A DNA stretch of 64,000 nucleotides. Source: an uncultured bacterium. GTDB lineage: Bacteria; Bacillota; Clostridia; Oscillospirales; Oscillospiraceae. The notes beneath the pieces were generated by a model. The model ran no database searches. It saw nothing but the letters and a program-made list of their open reading frames with translations, and was not told the origin of the DNA. The stretch is from contig CAMNQF010000011.1 in NCBI GenBank assembly GCA_946548895.1, positions 1 to 64,000 on the forward strand, in the 5' to 3' direction. The position numbers were made by a program, and so were the translations under genes. Shown piece by piece: positions 44,163 to 51,702 of the stretch (position 1 is its first letter; each line of letters begins with the position of its first letter).

Positions 44163-44845
44163 GGGGTTGTCACCTCGAACTTATACCCCACGCCCCACAC
44201 GGTTTTCAGCGACCACTGGTCGCTGACCCCTTCCAGCTTTTCCCGCAGGCGCTTGATGTGCACATCCACGGTGCGGGAGTCGCCGAAGTAGTCGAAGCCC
44301 CACACCTCGTCCAGCAGCTGGTTCCGGGTGAACACCCGGTTGGGGGAGGAGGCCAGGTGGAACAGCAGCTCCAGCTCCTTGGGGGGGGTGTCCACCCGCT
44401 TGCCGTCCACCAGCAGCTCATAGGAGTCCAGATTGACCACCAGCTTGTCAAAGGCCAGGCGCTTTTCCGGCTGTTCCTCCTCGCCGTAGCGGCGGAGGAC
44501 GGCGTGGACCCGTGCCAGCACCTCCTTGGTCTCGAAGGGCTTGGTGATGTAGTCGTCCGCCCCCATCTCCAGGCCGGACACCTTGTCCTCCAGCTCACCC
44601 TTGGCGGTGAGCATGATGATGGGGGTTTTGGAGGTTTCCCGGATCTTCCGGCAGACGGACCAGCCGTCCATGGAGGGCAGCATGATGTCCAGGATGACCA
44701 GGTCGGGCTGGACGGCCTGGAACTTCTCCAGCCCTTCCAGGCCGTCCCCGGCCACGTGGCAGGTCATGCCCTCCTTTTCCAGGTACAGCCGGAGCAGGTC
44801 GGCGATGTTTTTGTCGTCCTCCACAATCAGGATACCGCGGGGCAT
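44159..44845 (-). CDS. Response regulator, OmpR/PhoB family
   Basis: A 228-residue two-domain regulator: receiver with acidic pocket IVEDDKN, phospho-acceptor Asp in PDLVILDIMLPSMDGW and Lys in DDYITKPF; winged-helix DNA-binding domain (PPKELELLFHLASSPNRVFTRNQLLDEVWGFDYFGDSRTVDVHIKRLREKL). The ATG after AAGGGTGG is preferred to the one seven codons earlier. It forms a two-component pair with the histidine kinase. Confidence 0.94.
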   Translation of the reverse strand: MPRGILIVEDDKNIADLLRLYLEKEGMTCHVAGDGLEGLEKFQAVQPDLVILDIMLPSMDGWSVCRKIRETSKTPIIMLTAKGELEDKVSGLEMGADDYITKPFETKEVLARVHAVLRRYGEEEQPEKRLAFDKLVVNLDSYELLVDGKRVDTPPKELELLFHLASSPNRVFTRNQLLDEVWGFDYFGDSRTVDVHIKRLREKLEGVSDQWSLKTVWGVGYKFEVTTP

Positions 44846-44965
44846 GGCAACCACCCTTTCGTTCATATGCGCACAGCCGCCGTGGACGGCGCGGCAGCGC
44901 TGGCGCTTCTTTTGTCATTATAAGCCGTACGGCGTCGGATTTCCAGAAAAATTTGTGAACAAACC

Positions 44966-44994
44966 AAAAAACGGGGCCGCCGCGAAAGCGGCCG
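44966..44994 (-). terminator. Terminator after the CDF transporter gene
   Basis: On the minus strand a GGCCGC/GCGGC hairpin followed by CCCCGTTTTTTGG. Confidence 0.7.
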
Positions 44995-45010
44995 TCAGCT
45001 TTTGCGGCGG

Positions 45011-46171
45011 CTACAGCACATGGGAGCGGTCCACCTGGATGACGGGGCGGCAGTCCGGCTCCCGCTCCATCAGCTTTTGGGTGAGGGTGTCCCGCACCTG
45101 CCCGTCGGACAGGGCCACGTCGTAGGGCATCACCACGTCGAAAGACACCGCGCCTCCTCCGCCGCGGCGGAAGTCGTGAATGGTGGCGGCGGGGTCCATC
45201 TCCCGGGCCAGGGACTCCGCCAGGGCCCGCAGGCGGTCCGATTGGGGGTCTCCCTGCTCCACCGGGTCCAGGTGGATGACGGCCTCCAGCCCGAAGCGCC
45301 GGGCCAGCTCCCGCTCCGCCTGGTCCACCACTCCATGGAGGGCCACCAGGGAGCCGGTGGCGGGCACCTCGGCGTGGGCGGACATCATCCGCCGGCCGGG
45401 GCCGTAGTCGTGGATCACCAGGTCGTGGACGCCCAGAATCTGGGGGTCGCTGAGGATGAGCGCTTCAATGTCCGCCACCATGGCGGGGTCGGGGGGCGTG
45501 CCCAGCAGGGGGTCCAGGGTGTCCCGGGCGGCGGACCACCCGGTGCGCAGGATGAGGGCCGCCACCAGCAGGCCCAGCCAGCCGTCCAGCTGGATGTGGA
45601 GAAAGTGGGAGGCGGCCAGCCCCGCCAGCACCGCCGACGTGGCCAGCACGTCGGAGCGGGCGTCCGCCCCCGCCGCGGCCAGGGCGGTGGACTGGGCCCT
45701 GCGCCCCATCTCGCCGTAGAACCAGCCCATCCACAGCTTTACCAGGATGGACAGCGCCAGCAGGCCCACCGCCAGGGGGCCCAGGGCGGCGGGCGCCGGG
45801 TGGAGGATTTTTTCCAGGGACCCGCGGCCCAGCTCCACCCCCACCAGCAGGATGAGCAGGGACACGCCCAGACCCGCCAGGTACTCCACGCGGCCGTGGC
45901 CGAAGGGGTGGCGTTCGTCCGCCCGCTGGGAGGCCAGCTTGAAGCCCGCCAGGGTCACGGCGGACCCGGCGGCGTCGGACAGGTTGTTGAAGGCGTCGGC
46001 GGTGACGGAGATGGCCCCGGTGAGCACGCCCGCCAGCAGCTTGACGGCGAACAAAAACAGGTTGAGCCCCAGCCCCACGCCTCCCGCCAGCAGGCCGTAC
46101 CGCTCCCGGACGATGGGGTCGTGGGTGTCTTGGTAGTGTGGGATAAACCGGCGCAAAAGTGCCTCCAGCAT
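45011..46171 (-). CDS. Cation diffusion facilitator family metal exporter
   Basis: A 386-residue CDF protein exporting divalent cations (Zn, Mn, Co, Fe) by proton exchange. Six helices with the first metal site in ISVTADAFNNLSDAAGSAVTL, a second in AAGADARSDVLATSAVLAG, the cation efflux dimerisation domain (VHDLVIHDYGPGRRMMSAHAEVP) and an extra ~85-residue C-terminal part with a Gly-rich stretch. Asp/Asn choices in the site do not clearly assign the metal. A dyad in its promoter could bind a metal regulator. Confidence 0.9.
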   Translation of the reverse strand: MLEALLRRFIPHYQDTHDPIVRERYGLLAGGVGLGLNLFLFAVKLLAGVLTGAISVTADAFNNLSDAAGSAVTLAGFKLASQRADERHPFGHGRVEYLAGLGVSLLILLVGVELGRGSLEKILHPAPAALGPLAVGLLALSILVKLWMGWFYGEMGRRAQSTALAAAGADARSDVLATSAVLAGLAASHFLHIQLDGWLGLLVAALILRTGWSAARDTLDPLLGTPPDPAMVADIEALILSDPQILGVHDLVIHDYGPGRRMMSAHAEVPATGSLVALHGVVDQAERELARRFGLEAVIHLDPVEQGDPQSDRLRALAESLAREMDPAATIHDFRRGGGGAVSFDVVMPYDVALSDGQVRDTLTQKLMEREPDCRPVIQVDRSHVL

Positions 46172-46202
46172 GGTGAGGCCCCCTCTCTGGAATTTCTTTC
46201 CT

Positions 46203-46230
46203 TATAGTATGCCCAGGAGAGGGCATATAG
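46203..46230. promoter_or_regulatory. Dyad in the CDF promoter region, candidate metal-regulator operator
   Basis: ATGCCC-aggaga-GGGCAT is a perfect inverted repeat flanked by TATAGT and ATATAG, about 35-60 bases before the CDF start. It overlaps a TATAAG box on the minus strand. Confidence 0.45.
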
Positions 46231-46232
46231 CA

Positions 46233-46261
46233 ATCTGCCTGGGTGAGCTACCCAGGCAGAT
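46233..46261 (-). terminator. Hairpin after the U32 gene
   Basis: ATCTGCCTGGGT-gagct-ACCCAGGCAGAT, 12 bp. The minus-strand tail (TGCTATATG) is only weakly U-rich, so termination may be partial. Confidence 0.55.
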
Positions 46262-46320
46262 ATTGTATTCAGACGGGTTTGATTTACGCTCCGGCGGGGC
46301 GCGTGGCCGGGGCGCTTGCG

Positions 46321-47535
46321 CTATGAGCTAGGCCGGCAGGCCCTCACGATGGACAGGGGCGGGACCTGGCGGGGCAGCTTCATGCGGAACGCCATCTGGG
46401 GGCGCCGGGGCTCCGCCAGGCCGAAGCCGTCCATGTCCCGCATCATGGGGGCGGTCATGGCGAAGGCGGGCACGCCCGGCCCCACCACCTCAATCTCATC
46501 CCCGGCGGCGAACTTGTTGCGCAGGGACAGCCGGGCATTGCCCAGGGCGTCGCAGGACTGGACGATGGCCAGCACCTGCCAGTCCCGGACGTACCGGGCG
46601 GAGTCGGTATACTGCCCCGGCTGGCCGAACCAGAACCCGGTGGAGTAGTGCCGGTGGCTCACCTTGTCCACCTCCGCCCGCCAAGCCGGGTCCAGGGGCC
46701 TGCCCTCCGCCGCCGCGTCCACGGCATGGCGGTAGGCGGCGGTGGTCATGGCGGCGTAGTAGGCGCTCTTGGCCCGGCCCTCGATTTTCAGCGAGTCCAC
46801 CCCGGCCTGGATCAGCTCCGGGATGTGGTCGATCATGCACATATCCCGGCTGTTCATAATGAAGGTCTCGCCGCCCTCCTCGAACACGGGGAAGTACTCC
46901 CCGGGGCGTTTTTCCTCCATCAGGGCGTACTGGTAGCGGCAGGGCTGGGCGCACGCCCCCCGGGAGGCGTCCCGCCCGGTCATGTAGTTGGACAGCAGGC
47001 ACCGCCCCGACCAGGACACGCACATGGCCCCGTGGACGAAGCACTCCACCTCCAGGCCCCGGGGGGCTTTGGCCTTCAGCTCCGCCACCTCGTCCAGGGA
47101 CAGCTCCCGGGCCAGAATCACCCGGGACGCCCCCAGCTCATGCCACACCCGGGCGGCCTCATAGTTGGTGATGCCCGTCTGGGTGGACATATGCACCTGG
47201 ACATGGGGGGCGTGGCACCTGCACAGGTCCAGCACGTCGGGCCCGGCGGCGATCACCGCGTCCGCGCCGATGGCGTCCAGATACTCCAGGTATTCGGGGA
47301 GGCGGGCCACCTCGCCGTTCCTCGCCAGGGTGTTGCAGGTGACGTGGACCCGGACGCCCTTGGCGTGGGCGGCGGACACGGCGTCCTTCAACCCGTCCCG
47401 GTCGAAGTTGCCGGCGAAGGCCCGCATCCCGAAGGAATCGCCGGCCAGGTACACCGCGTCCGCGCCGTAGGCCAGCGCCATGTCCAGCCGCTCCCGGTCC
47501 CCGGCGGGGGAGAGCACCTCCGGTTTAGCCGCCAT
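46321..47535 (-). CDS. U32 family protein, tRNA hydroxylation type (YrrN/YrrO, TrhP)
   Basis: A 404-residue U32 'peptidase' homologue. The family signature ECFVHGAMCVSWSGRCLLSNYMTGRDASRGACAQPCRY supplies four Cys for an iron-sulfur cluster. Members hydroxylate RNA with prephenate as oxygen source; in B. subtilis the yrrL(mltG)-yrrMNO locus encodes TrhP1/TrhP2, which make 5-hydroxyuridine at tRNA position 34. Here it overlaps the mltG end by 11 bases, the same neighbourhood, so tRNA hydroxylation is favoured over protease activity. Only one U32 gene is present. Confidence 0.85.
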   Translation of the reverse strand: MAAKPEVLSPAGDRERLDMALAYGADAVYLAGDSFGMRAFAGNFDRDGLKDAVSAAHAKGVRVHVTCNTLARNGEVARLPEYLEYLDAIGADAVIAAGPDVLDLCRCHAPHVQVHMSTQTGITNYEAARVWHELGASRVILARELSLDEVAELKAKAPRGLEVECFVHGAMCVSWSGRCLLSNYMTGRDASRGACAQPCRYQYALMEEKRPGEYFPVFEEGGETFIMNSRDMCMIDHIPELIQAGVDSLKIEGRAKSAYYAAMTTAAYRHAVDAAAEGRPLDPAWRAEVDKVSHRHYSTGFWFGQPGQYTDSARYVRDWQVLAIVQSCDALGNARLSLRNKFAAGDEIEVVGPGVPAFAMTAPMMRDMDGFGLAEPRRPQMAFRMKLPRQVPPLSIVRACRPSS

Positions 47536-48691
47536 TGCCCTGGTAGCGCTGCACCAGCACGCTGTGCTCGGCGAAAGTGCGGCTGAACTCGTGCTCCTTG
47601 GTCTCCGGGTTGAGGACGTAGAAGTAGTAATTGGTATCCTCCGGCTCCATGGCGGCCAGCAGGGAGGCCATGCCGGGATTGGAGATGGGGCCGGCGGGCA
47701 GCCCCTGGTAGAGGTAGGTGTTATAGGGGGAGTCGATGGACTTGTCCGCCTCGGTGGGCACCTTGCCGCCGTTGAGGTAGACCAGGGTGGCGTCGATCTG
47801 AAGGTAGCCCGCCGTCTCGGCGGTGGGGTTGTTCAGACGGTTGTAGATGACGGAGGCGATGGTCTTATAGTCCTTGCCGGAGGTCTCCTTCTCGATCATG
47901 GAGGCGATGGTGACGATGTCGTGGAGGGAATAGGCCGGCTCCGTCTCCCCGTCCCCGGCAAAGCGGGACATATACTGGTCCATTTTGGCGTCAAAGTTCA
48001 CCAGCATTTTATTGATGACGTACTTGGGGTTTTCCCCCAGTTGGAAGGTGTAGGTGTCGGGGAAGAGGTAGCCCTCCAGCCGGTGGTAGTCGCCCAGGGG
48101 GCGGCCCTTCAGCCAGTCGAAGGCGTAGTCCCAGTTGGCGGCCATGTCCCGGAGCTTGTCCACCGAAGTGACGCCCCGCTCGTCCAGCAGGGCAAAGACC
48201 TGGTCGATGGTATAGCCCTCGGGGATGGTGATGTCCGTCTCCTGCCGGGTGGAGGAGGAGGAGCTCATGCTGGACACCAGGGCGTGGTAGTCCATTTCGG
48301 TGTTCAGCTTGTAGGTGCCCGGGGCAATTTTGCCTTCCGCGTGGGAGAACCAGGCGTAGAGCTTAAAAAGGAACTTGTACTGGATCAGGCCCTCCGCCTC
48401 CAGCTGATCCACCACGGCGCTGAAGTCGGTGTCCTCTTCAATTGTAATCACGGTGGAGGCGGGCTCCTTGTTCAGGCCCAGCAGGTCGCAGGCCCATACC
48501 CAGCCCACCGTGGCCAGTATGGCGGAGGCGCCGATGACCAGCAGGACATACAAGAGCGCGCCCGCCACGCGGGAGGCGGCGCTGCGCCGCCGGGGGGACC
48601 TGCGGCGGGACTGTGCGGGCTGCTGGCGCCCGGGCGGCTCCCGCCGGGAGGGGGGCTGGCTGCGTCCGGGTGTGCGATGCTCATCTGCCAT
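47525..48691 (-). CDS. mltG: Endolytic murein transglycosylase MltG
   Basis: Cuts nascent glycan strands and limits their length during wall synthesis. 388 residues: a basic, Pro-rich cytoplasmic tail, one membrane helix (ALLYVLLVIGASAILATVGWVWA), a LysM-like part (TDFSAVVDQLEAEGLI) and the YceG catalytic domain with Glu in ITIASMIEKETSG and the terminal DSPYNTYLYQGLPAGPISNPGMASL. The track start is a GTG; the ATG at 48691 lies eight bases after AGGAG. First gene of the mltG - U32 pair. Confidence 0.94.
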   Translation of the reverse strand: MADEHRTPGRSQPPSRREPPGRQQPAQSRRRSPRRRSAASRVAGALLYVLLVIGASAILATVGWVWACDLLGLNKEPASTVITIEEDTDFSAVVDQLEAEGLIQYKFLFKLYAWFSHAEGKIAPGTYKLNTEMDYHALVSSMSSSSSTRQETDITIPEGYTIDQVFALLDERGVTSVDKLRDMAANWDYAFDWLKGRPLGDYHRLEGYLFPDTYTFQLGENPKYVINKMLVNFDAKMDQYMSRFAGDGETEPAYSLHDIVTIASMIEKETSGKDYKTIASVIYNRLNNPTAETAGYLQIDATLVYLNGGKVPTEADKSIDSPYNTYLYQGLPAGPISNPGMASLLAAMEPEDTNYYFYVLNPETKEHEFSRTFAEHSVLVQRYQGNGG

Positions 48692-48816
48692 GTGATTCAC
48701 TCCTTATGGGTTTCGGGGGGTCCGAACAGGGTGGGAACCAATTTTCCGGCCCCCACATAGTATGACGCAGAAACGGGGAGAAAAGCCGGCCGGGGGGCCG
48801 GCAAGCCACGGGGCTC

Positions 48817-48956
48817 GGCCCCGGCGCCGCCGGGTGACGGCGTCCGGGCCGGTCTCCGGGACCGGGAAAGCCAAGGTGAACGGGGGCCGCCCCTGGCGCC
48901 GCCGGGGGCGGCGTCAGGGCCGGTCTCTGTGACCGGGACATCAAATGTGAGGTGAC
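48817..48956 (+). repeat. Tandem ~67-bp hairpin module upstream of the Cys-rich ORF
   Basis: Two copies (48817-48881, 48888-48956) share GGCGCCGCCGGG, CGGCGTC and GGGCCGGTCTC. Each forms GGCGCCG/CGGCGTC and CCGGTC/GACCGG stems; the loop of the second differs (tccgg against tctgt) while the stem is kept. Each ends in an AGGTGA-like sequence; the second is the ribosome binding site of the ORF that follows. Confidence 0.6.
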
Positions 48957-48962
48957 AAAATC

Positions 48963-49184
48963 ATGTGTTGTGGTAACAATGGTGGTTTCGGCGGGGGCTG
49001 CTGGTGGATCATCATCCTGATCCTCCTGCTGTGCTGCTGCTGCGGCGGCGGCAACAACTGGGGCGGCAATAACAACGGCTGTTGCTGCTGCTGCTGTGGC
49101 GGCAACAACAACAATAACTGCGGCTGTGGCTGCTGCTGCGGCGGCAACAACAACGGCTGCGGCTGCAACGACGGTTGTTGTTGA
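48963..49184 (+). CDS. Cys/Gly/Asn-rich small hydrophobic protein
   Basis: A 73-residue ORF with 22 Cys, 21 Gly and 16 Asn, one acidic residue and no Lys, Arg or His. Order: MCCGNNGGFGGG, a hydrophobic segment CWWIIILILLL, then CCCC and CCCCCC clusters separated by GGNNN spacers. GAGGTGA lies seven bases before the ATG. The Gly-rich start plus hydrophobic stretch recalls the small YjcZ-type sporulation proteins, but the Cys clusters do not; it may be a spore-coat, metal-binding or cross-linked surface peptide. No maturation enzymes are adjacent. Low-complexity composition leaves some risk that it is not translated. Confidence 0.6.
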   Translation: MCCGNNGGFGGGCWWIIILILLLCCCCGGGNNWGGNNNGCCCCCCGGNNNNNCGCGCCCGGNNNGCGCNDGCC

Positions 49185-49186
49185 GC

Positions 49187-49340
49187 CGTCGCGAGCAGCG
49201 CGGATGGAGCGGAGCGAAGGCAAAAGCCCAGGGCCCGCGTAGCGGGGCCGGGTTTTGCCTGAGTTGAAGCGAAGCCGCGCCGCGAGCAGGCGCAGCGTGA
49301 CGAGGAAGCGCGGAGCCGTCCCAAACAGGCGGGGGGCGCG
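49187..49340 (+). repeat. Dispersed structured repeat, copy after the Cys-rich ORF
   Basis: It begins 2 bases after the TGA. GGCAAAA and TTTTGCC enclose the inner hairpin CCCGC-gta-GCGGG; the 3' part has GCGAGCAGGCGCAGCGTGAC. The ~60 bases beyond hold a GGCGGAGGGCA/TGCCCTCCGCC hairpin (49375-49401) at the end of the 5-FCL gene. Confidence 0.7.
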
Positions 49341-49403
49341 CGTGAGCGCGGATCACCGCCAATACCATACCCACAGGCGGAGGGCAAATGCCCTCCGCCT
49401 CTG

Positions 49404-49931
49404 CTACTCCTCAATCAGGACAAGCTTTACCGGCACGTCAAAGTCCTCACGGGGCACGTGGTCCGCCAGCCGCCCGGGACGGCAGATGCACACCGTGAAG
49501 CCGGGGAAATCCGCCAGCCAGCGGTCGTAATACCCCCCACCCCAGCCCAGGCGGTAGCCCTCCCGGTCCACCATCAGGTGGGGGATGAGGGCCGCGCCGA
49601 TTTCGCCTTTTTCCACCACGGGGCTGGAGCCGTCCGGCTCCGGGATGCCGAAGCGGTTGGGAATCAGCTGGTCCACATCCAGTACCTGCCGGGCCTCCAT
49701 GCCCCGGTGGGGCAGGACCACGGGCAGGGCCACCCGCTTGCCCCGCTCCAGCAGGGCACGGATGAGGGGGACGGTGTCCGGCTCCCGGCCGGTGCCGTAA
49801 AAAACCATGACGGTGTCCGCCGCCTCCACCTCCGGGAGGGCCAGAAACCGGGCAAACAGCGCCCCGGCCTCCATCTGGGGCAGGCTGGCGGCATGGCGGC
49901 GCAGCTCCGCCTTGCGCTCCTGGACCGTCAT
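49404..49931 (-). CDS. 5-formyltetrahydrofolate cyclo-ligase
   Basis: Converts 5-formyl-THF to 5,10-methenyl-THF with ATP. The 175 residues have the basic N-terminal helix (MTVQERKAELRRHAASLPQ), FYGTGREPDTVPLI and the C-terminal substrate/ATP loop IPHLMVDREGYRLGWGGGYYDRWLADFPG. Its start overlaps the DJ-1 gene stop by four bases, so they are coupled. Third gene of a tagA-like - DJ-1 - 5-FCL operon. Confidence 0.93.
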   Translation of the reverse strand: MTVQERKAELRRHAASLPQMEAGALFARFLALPEVEAADTVMVFYGTGREPDTVPLIRALLERGKRVALPVVLPHRGMEARQVLDVDQLIPNRFGIPEPDGSSPVVEKGEIGAALIPHLMVDREGYRLGWGGGYYDRWLADFPGFTVCICRPGRLADHVPREDFDVPVKLVLIEE

Positions 49932-50488
49932 ACGCCGGCGTAATGCAGGGCGGCGCGGACCTGGGCGGCGGCTTCGGCGCCCTTCAGCGCCTCCGCCAGG
50001 GCCAGGCCGAAGTCGAACGCCGCTCCGGGGCCTTTGCCAGTGATGAGCCTACCCGCCGCGGCGGTGGGGCGGTCCATGGCGGGGACAGCCCCGGCGGCGG
50101 ACAGCTCGCCCTCCATACCGGGGTAGCACACGCAGCGGGCCCCCTGGGGGAGCAGCCCCGCCCGGGCCAGCAGGGTGGGGGCGGCGCAGATGGCGGCCAG
50201 CCACAGGGCGGGGCCCTCCGCCGCGCGGCGGACCAGGGCCATGGCGGCCTGGGAGCCCTCGATGGAGGCCACGCCGCCCATGCCGCCGGGGAGCACCACC
50301 ATGTCGCCGTCCGTTAAGGACACGGCGTCCACGGGCAGGTCGGCCTGGACCGTGATGCCATGGGAGCCGGTGACGAGTTCCCCGCCGATGCCCGCCAGGG
50401 ACACGGGAATGTCCGCCCGGCGCAGCACGTCGGCGGTGACCAGGGCCTCGGCCTCCTCGAAGCCAGCGCCCAGCAGGATATAGACCAT
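49928..50488 (-). CDS. DJ-1/PfpI family protein
   Basis: A 186-residue DJ-1 superfamily protein (MVYILLGAGFEEAEALVTADVLRRADI) with the reactive Cys in LAAICAAPTLLARAGLL (nucleophile elbow) and upstream Glu in FEEAEAL. Such proteins are annotated as ThiJ-like, deglycases or chaperones; the activity here is not determined. It lies in an operon with a folate enzyme and a glycosyltransferase without an obvious joint pathway. Confidence 0.9.
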   Translation of the reverse strand: MVYILLGAGFEEAEALVTADVLRRADIPVSLAGIGGELVTGSHGITVQADLPVDAVSLTDGDMVVLPGGMGGVASIEGSQAAMALVRRAAEGPALWLAAICAAPTLLARAGLLPQGARCVCYPGMEGELSAAGAVPAMDRPTAAAGRLITGKGPGAAFDFGLALAEALKGAEAAAQVRAALHYAGV

Positions 50489-50525
50489 AGAGCATCTGCC
50501 TTTCCTTAAATAATTGACGGTGGGA

Positions 50526-51248
50526 TTATTTTCCTCTGAGCCGGGCCCCGGCGGCGGACACCAGGAACAGGGGAAGCTTGGCCATGCGCCCGATGCGGGA
50601 GGGCTGCTTCACCAGCCGGTACAGCCACTCCAGCCCCAGCTTTTGGAAGGATTCCGGGGCCCGCTCCACCTTGCCCGCGAACACGTCCAGCGAGCCGCCC
50701 AGGCCGACGTACAGCCGGGCCCCGGCGGCGGCCCCGTTGGCGGCGATCCATTTTTCCTGCTTCGGGGCCCCCAGGCAGACGAACACGAGATCGGCCCGGG
50801 CCTCCCGGATGGCGTCCGCCACCGGGCCGTCCTCCTTGAAGTAGCCGTCGTGGGTCCCGCACACCGTCAAGCCGGGATAAGCCGCCCGCAGGTTCGCCGC
50901 CGCCAGCTCCGCCACGCCGGGAGCCGCGCCCAGGAGGAACAGCCGTTTTCCCGTCCCGGCGACGCGGCCCAGCAGGGCGGAGGCGAAGTCGATGCCGGGC
51001 ACCCGGGCCCGCAGGGGGCGGCCCAGGATCTTGGCGGCGTAGATGACGCCCACCCCGTCGGGGAGGACTAAGTGGGCCTTGGACAGGATTTCCGCGAATT
51101 CCGGGTCCTTTTCCGCCCGCTGGACGATCTCCGGGTTGGGCGTGACCACCAGGTGGGGCCCCTCCTCCTCCAGCAGGGCCAGGGCCCGGTCCACCGCCTC
51201 GTCCAGGGTCACGTTGTCAAAGGCCACGCCCAGCACGTCGGTCCGCAT
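50526..51248 (-). CDS. WecB/TagA/CpsF family glycosyltransferase
   Basis: A 240-residue GT26 enzyme, the family that adds ManNAc to undecaprenyl-PP-GlcNAc at the start of teichoic-acid-like polymers. Visible motifs: VTPNPEIVQRAEKDPEF, LVLPDGVGVIYAAKILG (Asp of the active site), FLLGAAPGVAELAA, LVFVCLGAPKQEKWIA and VGLGGSLDVFAGKVERAPE. Start chosen at the ATG after GAGGAGG, eight codons inside the track ORF. It is the first gene of the operon and may build the wall polymer that SLH domains bind. Confidence 0.92.
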   Translation of the reverse strand: MRTDVLGVAFDNVTLDEAVDRALALLEEEGPHLVVTPNPEIVQRAEKDPEFAEILSKAHLVLPDGVGVIYAAKILGRPLRARVPGIDFASALLGRVAGTGKRLFLLGAAPGVAELAAANLRAAYPGLTVCGTHDGYFKEDGPVADAIREARADLVFVCLGAPKQEKWIAANGAAAGARLYVGLGGSLDVFAGKVERAPESFQKLGLEWLYRLVKQPSRIGRMAKLPLFLVSAAGARLRGK

Positions 51249-51356
51249 GGGGCATTCCTCCTCATAATGCACAACTTTCCATTTTCCTTTGGCATTTTAA
51301 CACAACCCACGGAAAAAGTCCACCCATGGTGAAAAGTATTTACAGTACGTTAAAGA

Positions 51357-51546
51357 AGAAGCGCGGAGAAGCGGCCAGCGCGGGAGCTTGGAGCGAAGTG
51401 AAGGCAAAAACAAGATTTGCGGAGCAAATCAGTATTTTGCCTGAGACGGAGGGAAAGCGACCGAGCGCCCTGGCCGTTTCGGAGCGTGACAACATCGAAG
51501 CGCGGAGAAGCGGCCAGCGCGGGAGCTTGGATTGGAGCGAAAGTCC
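51357..51546 (+). repeat. Dispersed structured repeat, copy with a second partial copy behind it
   Basis: Outer arm GAAGCGGCCAG pairs with the distal CTGGCCGTTTC; GGCAAAA/TTTTGCC encloses the inner hairpin ATTTGC-gga-GCAAAT; it ends GGAGCGTGACAACATCGAAG. The start of a further copy (GCGCGGAGAAGCGGCCAGCG) follows at 51500. It fills much of the 450-base gap between the TagA-like gene and the ABC transporter. Confidence 0.75.
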
Positions 51547-51584
51547 AGCCCCCGAGAATTTTACAAAAAACCGCAAATCGCCCT

Positions 51585-51613
51585 TGACACCAGCGCGTTA
51601 AAGCGTTATACTA
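51585..51613 (+). promoter_or_regulatory. Consensus promoter of the TrpXYZ-type ABC transporter
   Basis: TTGACA, 17-base spacer, TATACT. Confidence 0.8.
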
Positions 51614-51620
51614 GCGTCCG

Positions 51621-51675
51621 TGAGCTGAAAAGCTCACTGCTTTGCGCCCATGCCGCTTTGGTGGCGCAAAGCAGT
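51621..51675 (+). promoter_or_regulatory. Two adjacent hairpins in the ABC transporter leader
   Basis: GTGAGC-tgaaaa-GCTCAC is followed by ACTGCTTTGCGCC / GGCGCAAAGCAGT, a perfect 13-bp stem with a 13-base loop. The two share AC at 51637-51638, so they compete for two bases. No U-tract follows, and the ribosome binding site lies 15 bases downstream. Confidence 0.6.
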
Positions 51676-51702
51676 AAAGTAAACCGTTTGGAGGAATACA
51701 GA

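Noticed and set aside
48959-49190. Repeat-rich stretch considered as a CRISPR array or pure microsatellite
   Set aside because: The TGC/GGC/AAC codon runs are irregular, there are no spacers, and the frame has a start, ribosome binding site and stop.
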